This document shows positions 55,916-64,000 of a DNA stretch of 64,000 nucleotides, one piece after another. Every line of letters starts with the position of its first letter. Position 1 is the stretch's first letter. The position numbers were made by a program, and so were the translations under genes. The DNA comes from Serratia liquefaciens ATCC 27592 (GTDB lineage: Bacteria; Pseudomonadota; Gammaproteobacteria; Enterobacterales; Enterobacteriaceae): contig NC_021741.1 of the NCBI RefSeq assembly GCF_000422085.1, positions 2,542,001 to 2,606,000 of the forward strand, written 5' to 3'. Under the pieces are notes generated by a model. The model was not told the origin of the DNA and did not search any database. It was given only the letters and a program-made list of their open reading frames with translations.

Positions 55916-56062
55916 ATGGCACGCTACGTGTGGAATGACCGACTGAAGCAGAGCATCCGTTTCAGTTACTGGAATGAGCTGTGCGTTATTGACGATAACG
56001 GGGCCTTGGTGGCCCCGCTTCTCAAGCTAATGGATCTATTTTTCCGCCGTTTGATCGCGTAA
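55916..56062 (+). CDS. Small protein, 48 residues, unknown function
   Basis: ATG 55916 follows a very strong ribosome site, GGGAGGAG (55902-55909), at 6 bases. The product MARYVWNDRLKQSIRFSYW... contains many aromatic and basic residues and ends in a hydrophobic-basic helix (LLKLMDLFFRRLIA), possibly membrane-binding. Its last 27 bases run antisense to the 3' end of the cytochrome gene. Not recognised; the ribosome site is the main support. Confidence 0.45.
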   Translation: MARYVWNDRLKQSIRFSYWNELCVIDDNGALVAPLLKLMDLFFRRLIA

Positions 56063-57334
56063 GTGACTGACCTGCGCTTGCAGCTCGGGCCACGGCGCTT
56101 TCCCCGCATAGTTTTGCCGCAGATAGTTAAGCAATTCGGCGATCTGCCTGTCGTTCAGGTTATGGCGAAATGCCGGCATATAGCCCAGGTTGCTATTGGC
56201 CGGCCGTTGAATGCCGTCCAGCACCACCCGAATGGCATTGTCCGGCTTATCGGCATACAGGTTGGTGTTCAGCGCCAGTGAAGGTCGAACGCCGATCAGC
56301 TGAGCCCCCTTTTCCTGAGCATGGCATGCCATACAGGCACCGGAGAAAATACGTGCGCCTTCCGTGGTTAACGGCTCGGTCCGCGACTCGGCCCATTCAT
56401 TCAAACGTTTGGCTTCTGTCACCTTAGACTCGCTCGGATGATAAGTGCGCAGATAAGTGGCTATGGCCTGCAAGTCTTGCTCCGGCAACCGCGAAAGCCC
56501 CTCTTCGATCACCGGTGCCATCGGCCCGGCTGCCACGCCGTGATTTGCCGAATACCCAGTGCGCATAAAGCTGAGCAAATCATCTTGTGTCCACTCCAGC
56601 GGTGCCAAAGAGCTGCCGGTTAGCGACGGAGCAGTCCAGTCTTCCGCCACGCCGCCGCTCAGGTGCTCAGCGCCGCCTTTCTCGCCAAACATCAGGTTGC
56701 GCGGCGAGTGGCAGGCGCTACAGTGGCCAAGGCCTTCGGTCAGATAGGCCCCGCGATTCCATTCGGCGCTTTGTGTCGGATCGGCCTTCATGGCGCCAGG
56801 CTTGAGGAACAGCCAGTTCCAGGTGACGATGCCCTGGCGAATGTTAAACGGAAAACTCAACTCGGTGGCCGGCGGCTGATATTTCACGGCCGGTTGCGAC
56901 ATCAGGTAGGCGTACAAGGCCTGCAGATCTTCATCGCTGGTGCGGGTAAACGCCGTGTAGGGAAAGGCCGGGTAGAGATAGTGCCCTTCGCGATCAACCC
57001 CATGACGCATCGCTCGTTCAAAGGCGGCATACGACCATTTCCCAATGCCGGTGTCGTTATCCGGGGTGATATTGGTGCTGTAAATGGTACCGAACGGAAT
57101 CTCCATCGCCAATCCGCCGGTATTGCGCTCGCCGCCGGGCCGGGTATGGCACACCGCGCAGTCGCCGAGATCGGCCAGCACTTTCCCTTGGGCGATCTGT
57201 TGCTGACTAAAAACGTGATGATCCTTTTCCTCCAGCGGCGCTATTTCTGATTGCCAGCTGGCTATCGCCCCAATGACCACGGCGGCAACGACCGTCAGAC
57301 TGCCCCAACCGGCGATTTTCTTTATGCTGCTCAT
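56036..57334 (-). CDS. Triheme cytochrome c subunit of a molybdenum hydroxylase
   Basis: A 432-residue periplasmic-facing cytochrome with an N-terminal membrane anchor (LTVVAAVVIGAIASW). Three CxxCH heme sites are present: CAVCH near residue 59, CSACH near 205 and CMACH near 333. It resembles the cytochrome subunits of alcohol, aldehyde and nicotinate dehydrogenases. It should take electrons from the Mo/2Fe-2S subunits upstream and pass them to the respiratory chain. Its start overlaps the stop of the Mo subunit gene. Confidence 0.9.
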   Translation of the reverse strand: MSSIKKIAGWGSLTVVAAVVIGAIASWQSEIAPLEEKDHHVFSQQQIAQGKVLADLGDCAVCHTRPGGERNTGGLAMEIPFGTIYSTNITPDNDTGIGKWSYAAFERAMRHGVDREGHYLYPAFPYTAFTRTSDEDLQALYAYLMSQPAVKYQPPATELSFPFNIRQGIVTWNWLFLKPGAMKADPTQSAEWNRGAYLTEGLGHCSACHSPRNLMFGEKGGAEHLSGGVAEDWTAPSLTGSSLAPLEWTQDDLLSFMRTGYSANHGVAAGPMAPVIEEGLSRLPEQDLQAIATYLRTYHPSESKVTEAKRLNEWAESRTEPLTTEGARIFSGACMACHAQEKGAQLIGVRPSLALNTNLYADKPDNAIRVVLDGIQRPANSNLGYMPAFRHNLNDRQIAELLNYLRQNYAGKAPWPELQAQVSHLRDQTAEK

Positions 57335-59613
57335 AGTGACTTATCCCTTTCTGCGCTGCCGGAAGCCTGCTGTTTTAACGCCTTTACCACTCGCTCAGGG
57401 GTAAAAGGTACCTCTCGCAGACGCACGCCCAGCGCGTCGAACAACGCATTGGCGATCGCCGCCGCGCTCGGCACCGAGGCAGATTCTCCTGCCCCCATAG
57501 AGGGTTCATCCGGATAGTCCAGCAGTTGGATATCAACCTGCGGTAACTCGTCAAACCGCAGGATCGGATAACCGCCCCAATCCAGCGACGTCACGGACGC
57601 AGAGTCAAAGGTGACGAACTCTTTCAGCACCCGGCTGGCGGACTGAATGATATTGCCGTGCACCTGGTGACGAACCCCTGCCGGGTTGATGATGCGGCCG
57701 CAGTCATGGGCAACGAAGATTTTATCCAGCTTGATCTGACCGCTGTGGCGATTAACGCTGAGATCGCACACCCAGGCCGCCCAGGCGGCACCAAACCCAG
57801 GGAATTTACTGTGGAAATAACGCGCATAGGCAAAGCCGCGCCCCGTCACCCATTCAGGATCGCCGGACACCGGGCTGCGGTAGGCCGGGCCATCCTGCCA
57901 ATTGGCCTGCTTTTTCAACGCTTGAATCAGCGCCACGGCACGCGGGTCTTTCAGATATTGCAGGCGGAATGCGATCGGATCCTGCCCGGCTCGCCACGCC
58001 AGTTCATCAATCCAGGATTCGTGGGCGAACACGTTGGGTAACGCCGAGACCCCACGCATCCACGAAGCCCGCACAATTGGCGCCGCGTCCTGGCACACCA
58101 CCCGCATATTGGGATATTCATATTGGGGAATGGCGGTTCTGTCGCCCATCTGCTGCACGTCTGCCAGATTGGGCACTTTACCGGCCAGTACCAGTGACAA
58201 CGTCACAGCGTTGTTTGAAGGGTAGCTGGTTTTCAGTTCGTAAGCCGCCACCTGATTGTGCTTATCCAACCCGCCGCGGACTCGCATCAGTTGCCCGGTG
58301 CCCTTGGGTTCCCAACCTGCCTCTTGTTCACGCATCAACTGCACCCTGACCGGCTTGCCGGTGGCCTGCGATAACAGCGCAGCGTCAGCGGAGACGTCAT
58401 CGGCACAGTTGCGACCATAGCAGCCGGAGGCTTCCATGCGATTGATATGGACCTGCTCTGGCCGCCAATCGAGCAAATGAGCGATGTCCTTACGCAAATC
58501 GTGAGGATTTTGCGTGCCTGACCAGATTTCTGCGCGATCGCGACCGACGTCGGCCACCGCACAGGACGGGCCGATCGACGCGTGTTGATGGTAAGGCCAG
58601 ACGTAATCAGCATTGACCTCGGTATGCAACGAGGCCAAAGCGGCATCGACCCCGGCATCATCACGCAGCACGCGATCCGTTTTGGGGTTTTCCACCAGGG
58701 CCTTATGCAATCCTGTAAGCGAAAGATCGGGTAAACCGGACCAGGGACGCCAGACGGTTTTCAGTTGCCGCATGGCGGCAATCGCCTGCTCTTCGCGTTC
58801 GGCGACGATACCGATGAAATCGTTAATCACCACCAGTTTTACAATGCCAGGCAAATGGGCAATGGAATCATGGTCAACCGACAGCAGGCCGCTGCCCAAC
58901 GGGGCGCTGCTGTCGGCGCCGATATAAGGCGGGCGCACCACTCTGCCATGCAGCATGCCCGGCAGGCGGAGGTCATGCACATAGGTCAGTTGGCCGGTCA
59001 CCTTGGCCGGGATATCCACCCGCGGCACCGCCTTGCCCACGTAACGGCTCTCCGCCACGCTCTTCAGCCTGATGGTTTTATCCAGGGCCACCTGTAAATT
59101 TTGCCCGCGGGCCAGTTCACCATAGCTCAGACTGACGTTGGGTTTGTCCCTCGCAAATACCCGGCCATTTTCAGCCTGCAGGCGTTCCACCGGTAACGCA
59201 AAGGCCTTTGCGGCCAGTGCCAGCAGCAATTGTCGCACCTGTGCGGCTGCCTGGCGCAGCGGTATAGCGGTCACCTGAATCGTGGCGCTGGCGATGGTCG
59301 GCCCCTGATCCGGCGTGCGCTGGGTGTCACCCAAAATCACCGTAACGTGCTCGAAAGGTACGCTGATTTCATCGGCAACAATCTGTGCCAATGCGGTGCG
59401 AATACCGGTGCCAAGATCCACATGGCCGTTAAATGCGGTGACACGGCCATCGGCGGTCAGGCCGATAAAGCTGTCCACGCGATCGAGCGGCAGATCGCCG
59501 CCTACCTCTGGCGTCGTTGCCAGGGCATTAAGCGACACAGGCAACAGGCTGCTGACCATTACCAGGCCACCGGCCTGCAACAGGCGGCGGCGCGTTATTT
59601 CCAGGCGGCTCAT
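57331..59613 (-). CDS. Molybdopterin-binding catalytic subunit, xanthine dehydrogenase family (IorB-like)
   Basis: A 760-residue Mo hydroxylase large subunit. The Tat-like N-terminus ITRRRLLQAGGLVMVSSLLPVSLNALA indicates periplasmic export. Cofactor contacts follow: ASATIQVTAIPLRQAAAQVRQ near residue 105, WSGTQNPHDLRKDIAHLL near 368, and the catalytic Glu in MGAGESASVPSAAAIANAL near 710. Homologues oxidise isoquinoline, nicotinate or aldehydes; the substrate is not readable. It overlaps the 2Fe-2S gene at ATGA. Confidence 0.9.
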   Translation of the reverse strand: MSRLEITRRRLLQAGGLVMVSSLLPVSLNALATTPEVGGDLPLDRVDSFIGLTADGRVTAFNGHVDLGTGIRTALAQIVADEISVPFEHVTVILGDTQRTPDQGPTIASATIQVTAIPLRQAAAQVRQLLLALAAKAFALPVERLQAENGRVFARDKPNVSLSYGELARGQNLQVALDKTIRLKSVAESRYVGKAVPRVDIPAKVTGQLTYVHDLRLPGMLHGRVVRPPYIGADSSAPLGSGLLSVDHDSIAHLPGIVKLVVINDFIGIVAEREEQAIAAMRQLKTVWRPWSGLPDLSLTGLHKALVENPKTDRVLRDDAGVDAALASLHTEVNADYVWPYHQHASIGPSCAVADVGRDRAEIWSGTQNPHDLRKDIAHLLDWRPEQVHINRMEASGCYGRNCADDVSADAALLSQATGKPVRVQLMREQEAGWEPKGTGQLMRVRGGLDKHNQVAAYELKTSYPSNNAVTLSLVLAGKVPNLADVQQMGDRTAIPQYEYPNMRVVCQDAAPIVRASWMRGVSALPNVFAHESWIDELAWRAGQDPIAFRLQYLKDPRAVALIQALKKQANWQDGPAYRSPVSGDPEWVTGRGFAYARYFHSKFPGFGAAWAAWVCDLSVNRHSGQIKLDKIFVAHDCGRIINPAGVRHQVHGNIIQSASRVLKEFVTFDSASVTSLDWGGYPILRFDELPQVDIQLLDYPDEPSMGAGESASVPSAAAIANALFDALGVRLREVPFTPERVVKALKQQASGSAERDKSL

Positions 59614-60083
59614 GCTTGCCCCCTTTCCGCCAACAGCTGACGGGCTTTGGCGGCAGCACGCAGGATCTCAATATGGGTGCCGCAGCGGCACAGGTTATAA
59701 GCCAGCTCATTTTTGATTTCTTGTTCATCTGCCTGCGGATTTCGCTCAAACAGAGCAACCAGCGTCATGATCATGCCGTTGGTGCAATAACCGCACTGCG
59801 CGGCCTGCTCATCGATAAAGCCTTGTTGAACCGGGTGCAGTTGCCCCGCCTCGCTCAGGCCTTCCAGCGTAGTGATGGATTTATCGATAACGCCACTCAG
59901 TGGAATGGAACAGGAACGGGCGGCAACGCCGTCGATCAGTACCGTGCAAGCACCGCACTCCCCGAGGCCACAGCCATATTTGGGGCCATTCAGGCCCAGA
60001 TCATTGCGTAACACGTAGAGTAGCGGCGTTTCGGGTGAAATGGCGCCCAGTGCGACCATCCGGCCGTTTATTTTTATTTCCAT
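59610..60083 (-). CDS. 2Fe-2S subunit of the molybdenum hydroxylase (IorA-like)
   Basis: A 157-residue small subunit with two [2Fe-2S] clusters: the plant-ferredoxin cluster GCGLGECGACTVLIDG near residue 37-50, with Cys near 58, and the Mo-proximal cluster CGYCTNGMI near 97 with CRCGTH near 132. No export signal is seen, so it probably crosses the membrane with the Tat-tagged large subunit. First gene of the three-gene operon. No XdhC-type maturation gene or Mo-cofactor gene is in the window. Confidence 0.92.
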   Translation of the reverse strand: MEIKINGRMVALGAISPETPLLYVLRNDLGLNGPKYGCGLGECGACTVLIDGVAARSCSIPLSGVIDKSITTLEGLSEAGQLHPVQQGFIDEQAAQCGYCTNGMIMTLVALFERNPQADEQEIKNELAYNLCRCGTHIEILRAAAKARQLLAERGQA

Positions 60084-60808
60084 GGTGAATACATATCCTT
60101 AACCAAACGGATTGCTCCGTAATATCACTGCGGTGAATAATTCACAGCATGCTAATTATAATCATTAAAAGACTTTCTAATGTTAAGGGTATGTAGTGCC
60201 AATTGCTTTAACGAAAAGTGGGTATTTATCATCAATTTCGAGTGGCATTAGAGCAGGACGTAGTGATTGCGCACCAGTCGTTGACGGAAGGATCTACAGC
60301 GTACGGTCTGCTGGCGACCAACGAGGAAACCCGTGCCGCGCATGAAACTGAGAGGAAGTAAGTGGCTGATTATTTATCTATTAATTCGACTAACTAAGCC
60401 ATATTCGGCATTTCACACCCGAAAATATTTTGCTTATCATCATGATCTGTCTCTGAGGTTTGCTTCAGGGCCTGTCTACCGGAATTTTTGTCCTTGTTTT
60501 GTTCTTCGTGAACGCTCGGCCGCACTCAGGTGCGGCTTTTCTTTTTGTTGCCTCCCCCCGCTTGTTACGCACCCATGTTACCCATCCGTTAAATGACCGG
60601 GATCTGCGCGCTCAGCCTGATTTTCGCTCGCAATACGGCAGTTTTTGCTGCTCTTCCCCGGTGACAGTCACCCTTTTCCTTCCGTCGATCACATTACGGG
60701 TAACACAGTTTTTTAACACTCTTCAGCGTGATATCTGTCGCAAAACCGCCTGCCGAAAACCGCTTTTATAGCAATACGAAGTAACGCTAATTATTGACAG
60801 GTGAAACC
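60084..60808. other. Long non-coding region between the Mo hydroxylase operon and the 2-hydroxyacid dehydrogenase gene
   Basis: About 725 bases without a supported gene. GTGAAT-A-ATTCAC (60133-60145) is a 13-bp palindrome upstream of the hydroxylase operon and may be its operator. A GTG-initiated frame of 47 codons (60218-60361) might be a gene remnant. A clear terminator at 60519 has no gene upstream on its strand, suggesting a small RNA or a leader. Confidence 0.5.
60519..60545 (+). terminator. Intrinsic terminator with no upstream gene
   Basis: GCCGCAC (60519-60525) and GTGCGGC (60530-60536) form a 7-bp GC-rich stem with a 4-base loop, running into TTTTCTTTTT. No plus-strand gene ends nearby, and the dehydrogenase gene starts 264 bases further on. 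Confidence 0.8.
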
Positions 60809-61759
60809 ATGACGACCTCTACATCCAATGAAGTGCTGTTGATTGCCCCAGTAATGGATAACCTGCTGGCCCGCCTTGAGGCAGCCTTTGTGGTACATCG
60901 GTTGTATGAACAAGAGGGTGCGGCCGCTTTTCTGGCCGAAAAAGGTGCGGCCTTCCGTGCGGTCGTCACTCGGGGGGATATTGGGGTCGAGACGCCAGTG
61001 CTTGAACAATTACCCAACCTCGGGCTGATTGCGGTGTTCGGCGTAGGCACTGACGCGATTGATCTGAATTACACCCGTAAACACGGCATTGCCGTCACCA
61101 TCACCTCCGGCGCCTTGACGGAAGACGTGGCGGATATGGCTCTGGGATTGTTGCTGGCTACCGCTCGTCAGCTGTGCCACAACGATCGTTTTGTGCGTGA
61201 AGGTCGCTGGCTGAAAGAAGCGCCGGGCCTGTCGGTGCAGGTCAGCGGCAAACGGCTGGGCATTTTCGGCATGGGTAACATTGGCCGCGCCATCGCCCAA
61301 CGCGCCGCCGGTTTCAATATGCGTATTCAATACGCCAGCCACACGCAGGACAGTTCGCTGCCCTATCGCTATTTCCCAGATCTGCTGACTTTAGCGCGGG
61401 AAAGCGACTTCTTTATCATTGCTATTTCCGGCGGTAAAGACAGCGCCGGCCTGGTGGACAAGGCGGTATTCGACGCCCTGCCGTCGCACGCGCTGGTGAT
61501 TAACATTGCTCGCGGCAGCATCGTTAATGAACCCGACCTGATTAGCGCCCTGCAAAGTGGCGCCATCGCCGGTGCCGGGCTAGACGTTTATGCCCACGAA
61601 CCCGAGGTTCCTGCAGAACTGATCGCCATGGAAAACGTGGTGCTGCAACCGCATATCGCCAGCGCCACCCAGGAAACCCGGCAAAAGATGAGCGATATCG
61701 TGTTTGCCAACGTTGAAGCCTTTTTCAACCGGGCGCCGCTGCCCCACGCCATCGAGTAA
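60809..61759 (+). CDS. D-isomer-specific 2-hydroxyacid dehydrogenase
   Basis: A 316-residue NAD(P)-dependent dehydrogenase of the glyoxylate/hydroxypyruvate reductase type. The Rossmann motif GKRLGIFGMGNIGRAIAQRA is near residue 150, the catalytic Arg in NIARGSIVNE near 236, Glu in DVYAHEPEVP near 264 and His in LQPHIASAT near 283. ATG 60809 has AGGTGA 5 bases upstream and replaces the upstream in-frame ATG at 60794. It is followed by an MFS transporter and an RpiR regulator, so it may reduce a keto acid from an imported sugar acid. Confidence 0.88.
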   Translation: MTTSTSNEVLLIAPVMDNLLARLEAAFVVHRLYEQEGAAAFLAEKGAAFRAVVTRGDIGVETPVLEQLPNLGLIAVFGVGTDAIDLNYTRKHGIAVTITSGALTEDVADMALGLLLATARQLCHNDRFVREGRWLKEAPGLSVQVSGKRLGIFGMGNIGRAIAQRAAGFNMRIQYASHTQDSSLPYRYFPDLLTLARESDFFIIAISGGKDSAGLVDKAVFDALPSHALVINIARGSIVNEPDLISALQSGAIAGAGLDVYAHEPEVPAELIAMENVVLQPHIASATQETRQKMSDIVFANVEAFFNRAPLPHAIE

Positions 61760-61799
61760 CTGACGCGTTTTCTTTTCGATTTTATTACCGCCGAATCAC

Positions 61800-61823
61800 A
61801 GAACCTCTTCATTGAGAGGTTCT
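61800..61823 (+). repeat. Hairpin between the dehydrogenase and MFS genes
   Basis: AGAACCTCT (61800-61808) and AGAGGTTCT (61815-61823) form a 9-bp stem with a 6-base loop. No T-run follows. It lies about 25 bases before the MFS start and may protect or process a shared mRNA. Confidence 0.5.
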
Positions 61824-61850
61824 CCCTGCGCCCTATAAAGAGAGATCGCC

Positions 61851-63158
61851 ATGGATAATAAAATACCCAACACCCGCTGGCTGCGGGTTATTGCCCCGAT
61901 CCTGATCGCCTGCATCATTTCCTTTATGGACCGGGTTAATATCAGTTTTGCGCTGCCCGGCGGTATGGAGACCGACCTGGGCATTACCAGCCAGATGGCC
62001 GGGCTGGCCAGTGGCATCTTTTTTATCGGTTATCTGTTTTTGCAGGTTCCCGGCGGACGCATCGCGGTCAACGGCAGCGGCAAGCGCTTTATTGCCTGGT
62101 CCCTGTGTGCCTGGGCGGTGGTGTCAGTTGCGACCGGCTTTGTCACTAACCACTATCAACTGCTGGTATTACGCTTCGTATTGGGCATCTCTGAAGGCGG
62201 TATGTTACCGGTAGTGTTAACCATGATCAGCAACTGGTTCCCGGAAAAAGAACTGGGCCGCGCCAACGCCTTTGTCATGATGTTCGCCCCATTGGGTGGC
62301 ATGCTCACCGCCCCGATCTCTGGCGCCATCATTAACGCATTCGACTGGCGTTGGTTGTTTATCATCGAAGGCCTGTTGTCGCTGGTGGTATTGGCCGTGT
62401 GGTGGCTGCTGATCAGCGACCGCCCACAGGAAGCGCGCTGGCTGCCGGCCCGTGAGCGCGACTATCTGATAACCGAACTAACGCGCGAACGGCAAGAACG
62501 CAGCAAACTGCAACCGGTCAGCAAAGCACCACTGAGAGATGTCTTCCGTAACAAGGGCTTGATGAAGCTGGTGCTGCTGAACTTTTTCTATCAAACCGGC
62601 GACTACGGCTACACCCTGTGGCTGCCCACCATTTTAAAAAACCTGACCGGCGGTAACATGGCCTCGGTCGGCTTCCTGGCAATCTTGCCATTCGTCGCGA
62701 CGCTGTTGGGGATCTACCTGATTTCAGTGCTTACCGATAAAACCGGCAAACGCCGCCTGTGGGTGATGGTTTCATTGTTCTGCTTTGCTGCGGCGCTACT
62801 GGCTTCGGTGGTGCTGCGTCATAACGTGGTGGCGGCCTACATTGCGTTGGTAGTGTGCGGCTTCTTCCTCAAAGCCGCCACCAGCCCGTTCTGGTCCATG
62901 CCTGGGCGTATCGCCTCCGCAGAGGTCGCCGGCGGCGCACGCGGCGTGATTAACGGCCTCGGCAACCTGGGCGGCTTCTGCGGGCCTTATCTGGTAGGGG
63001 TGATGATCTACCTCTATGGCCAGAACGTGGCGGTATGCGGTCTTGCAGTCTCACTGATCATCGCCGGCATCATCGCCTGGCGTTTGCCGAAGGAATGTGA
63101 CCTGACCGGCAGTGAACCGACGCACGACAAACTGCTGGACAACGCCAAACGGGCCTGA
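61851..63158 (+). CDS. MFS transporter, anion:cation symporter (ACS) family
   Basis: A 435-residue transporter with about 12 helices. FMDRVNISFALPGGMETDLGIT near residue 24 and the RFVLGISEGGMLPVVLTMISNWFPEKELGRANAF block near 105 are the signature of the ACS group, which imports organic and sugar acids such as tartrate, glucarate and phthalate. It sits 91 bases after the 2-hydroxyacid dehydrogenase, apparently in one unit. Substrate unknown. Confidence 0.88.
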   Translation: MDNKIPNTRWLRVIAPILIACIISFMDRVNISFALPGGMETDLGITSQMAGLASGIFFIGYLFLQVPGGRIAVNGSGKRFIAWSLCAWAVVSVATGFVTNHYQLLVLRFVLGISEGGMLPVVLTMISNWFPEKELGRANAFVMMFAPLGGMLTAPISGAIINAFDWRWLFIIEGLLSLVVLAVWWLLISDRPQEARWLPARERDYLITELTRERQERSKLQPVSKAPLRDVFRNKGLMKLVLLNFFYQTGDYGYTLWLPTILKNLTGGNMASVGFLAILPFVATLLGIYLISVLTDKTGKRRLWVMVSLFCFAAALLASVVLRHNVVAAYIALVVCGFFLKAATSPFWSMPGRIASAEVAGGARGVINGLGNLGGFCGPYLVGVMIYLYGQNVAVCGLAVSLIIAGIIAWRLPKECDLTGSEPTHDKLLDNAKRA

Positions 63159-63247
63159 ATAACAACGAAAACCACGAGCGGGCTACGGCAAAATCTGCTA
63201 TGTTAGCCCGCTGATTAAGGTCTGTTGTTACTCGCTGGATTAGGTCT

Positions 63248-63982
63248 ATGTTTACCCATAAAGCAATCGCCGAACTCAATGCGCTGGAATTGTTGGTTTA
63301 TAACTACATCACCAAAAACAAGAACCCGGTGATGTATATGACCATCCGCGAACTGGCCGAGGCCGCCGGGGTATCCACCACTACCGTACTGCGCTTTTGC
63401 AAGAAAATGGGCTGCGACGGCTACTCCGAATTTCGCATCCGCTTCAAGCTGTATCTTGAGCAGACCGAAGCACCGCCGATGGATTTCGGCACCAGCGAAA
63501 TCATCAGCTTCTTTAAAAGCATTAATAACGACGAATTTAATCAACTGTTAGATCAGGCGGTGCAGCATATTGCCGCTGCTGAGCGCATTATTTTCGTCGG
63601 CGTCAGCACCTCCGGAGCATTGGGGAAATACGGCGCGCGTTTCTTTTCCAACGTTGGAAAATTCAGCACCCATATCGACGACCCTTATTATCCCATCAAT
63701 AGCGACATGTATAAAAGCGCGGTCGCAATAATACTTTCGGTGTCTGGAGAGACCGAAGAAATTTTGCGCCTCGCCAGCCAGTTCAGCCTGCATCACTGCA
63801 AAATCATCAGCATCACCAACAACGAAACCTCCTCGCTGGCACGCATGGCGGACTTTAACCTCTCATACCACGTTCCCCCGCAGTTGATCGCCGGGCAACA
63901 CAATATCACCACCCAAATCCCGGTCATTTACATTATCGAAACCATCGGCAAGCGGCTTGGGCATATTAATTACGCAAAATAA
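63248..63982 (+). CDS. RpiR family regulator (HTH plus SIS domain)
   Basis: A 244-residue regulator. The N-terminal HTH is MTIRELAEAAGVSTTTVLRFCKKMGCDGYSEFRI (about 30-65). The SIS sugar-phosphate isomerase-like domain is about 100-240, with IIFVGVSTSGALGKYGARFF near 113 and SVSGETEEIL near 160. It usually senses phosphorylated sugars. It follows the dehydrogenase and MFS transporter genes on the same strand and probably controls them. The window ends 18 bases after its stop. Confidence 0.88.
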   Translation: MFTHKAIAELNALELLVYNYITKNKNPVMYMTIRELAEAAGVSTTTVLRFCKKMGCDGYSEFRIRFKLYLEQTEAPPMDFGTSEIISFFKSINNDEFNQLLDQAVQHIAAAERIIFVGVSTSGALGKYGARFFSNVGKFSTHIDDPYYPINSDMYKSAVAIILSVSGETEEILRLASQFSLHHCKIISITNNETSSLARMADFNLSYHVPPQLIAGQHNITTQIPVIYIIETIGKRLGHINYAK

Positions 63983-64000
63983 AACAGCCTGTTTTTTTAA

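Overview
The window looks like a chromosomal segment of an enterobacterium. The protein sequences resemble E. coli throughout, but the gene content (formate hydrogenlyase plus many drug-efflux, esterase, molybdenum-oxidase and regulator genes in moderately GC-rich DNA) fits Serratia, probably the liquefaciens/proteamaculans group. The genus is inferred from recollection of protein families, not from a search. No rRNA, tRNA, CRISPR array, prophage or intact insertion sequence was seen.

Layout. 1-9.4 kb: formate hydrogenlyase (FHL) and hydrogenase maturation. hycD (cut by the left edge), hycC, hycB and hycA run leftwards. hypA, hypB, hypC, hypD, hypE and the activator gene fhlA run rightwards. 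The divergent hycA-hypA gap holds two facing sigma-54 promoters and dyads that could bind FhlA. 9.5-15.1 kb: stress and small-protein genes: hchA, a membrane protein with a small partner, a three-PAS LuxR-type regulator, a CsbD protein, a cupin and an NTF2-like protein. 15.1-20.5 kb: two MerR-type regulators, each with an almost identical 16-bp operator between a TTGACC -35 box and its target. The first target, a chloroperoxidase-like hydrolase, is intact. The second, an Old Yellow Enzyme oxidoreductase, has lost its 5' end exactly at the operator. An AT-rich patch with an unrecognised gene lies between them. 20.6-23.1 kb: dsdX and dsdC (D-serine uptake and its regulator) without dsdA. 23.5-31.5 kb: a secreted carboxylesterase, a DUF2946 protein and a TonB-dependent copper receptor, a LysR regulator with a quinone reductase, a gabD remnant, and a MarR-acetyltransferase fusion. 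31.5-38.5 kb: a YheO/DauR-like regulator with a CycA-like amino-acid permease, glutamate dehydrogenase, an acyl-CoA synthetase and a DJ-1/PfpI protein. 38.6-46.8 kb: an efflux block (MFS exporter, then membrane-fusion protein, RND pump and outer-membrane channel) opposite a TetR repressor. 47-54 kb: exported amide and amino-acid enzymes (asparaginase II, Tat-targeted agmatine deiminase, gamma-glutamyltransferase), a GcvA-like regulator and a DUF3857/transglutaminase protein. 54.1-56.1 kb: an XRE-cupin regulator with an EamA exporter, and a small gene. 56-60 kb: a three-subunit molybdenum hydroxylase (2Fe-2S subunit, Mo subunit, triheme cytochrome c). 60.8-64 kb: a D-2-hydroxyacid dehydrogenase, an ACS-type MFS transporter and an RpiR regulator.

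How the genes work together. The left end is one coherent system: FhlA with sigma-54 switches on the membrane hydrogenase and the HypA-E proteins that build its nickel-iron centre. The rest is a typical accessory mosaic of regulator-plus-target pairs, many divergent with a visible inverted repeat between them. Gene decay is visible at three places: the truncated oxidoreductase, the gabD tail, and dsdX without dsdA. I found no clear undescribed multi-gene system. The most unusual points are the twin MerR operators with a deletion at one of them, an inverted partial copy of the second merR gene's 3' end 1.5 kb away, and an orphan terminator that may end a small RNA or leader.
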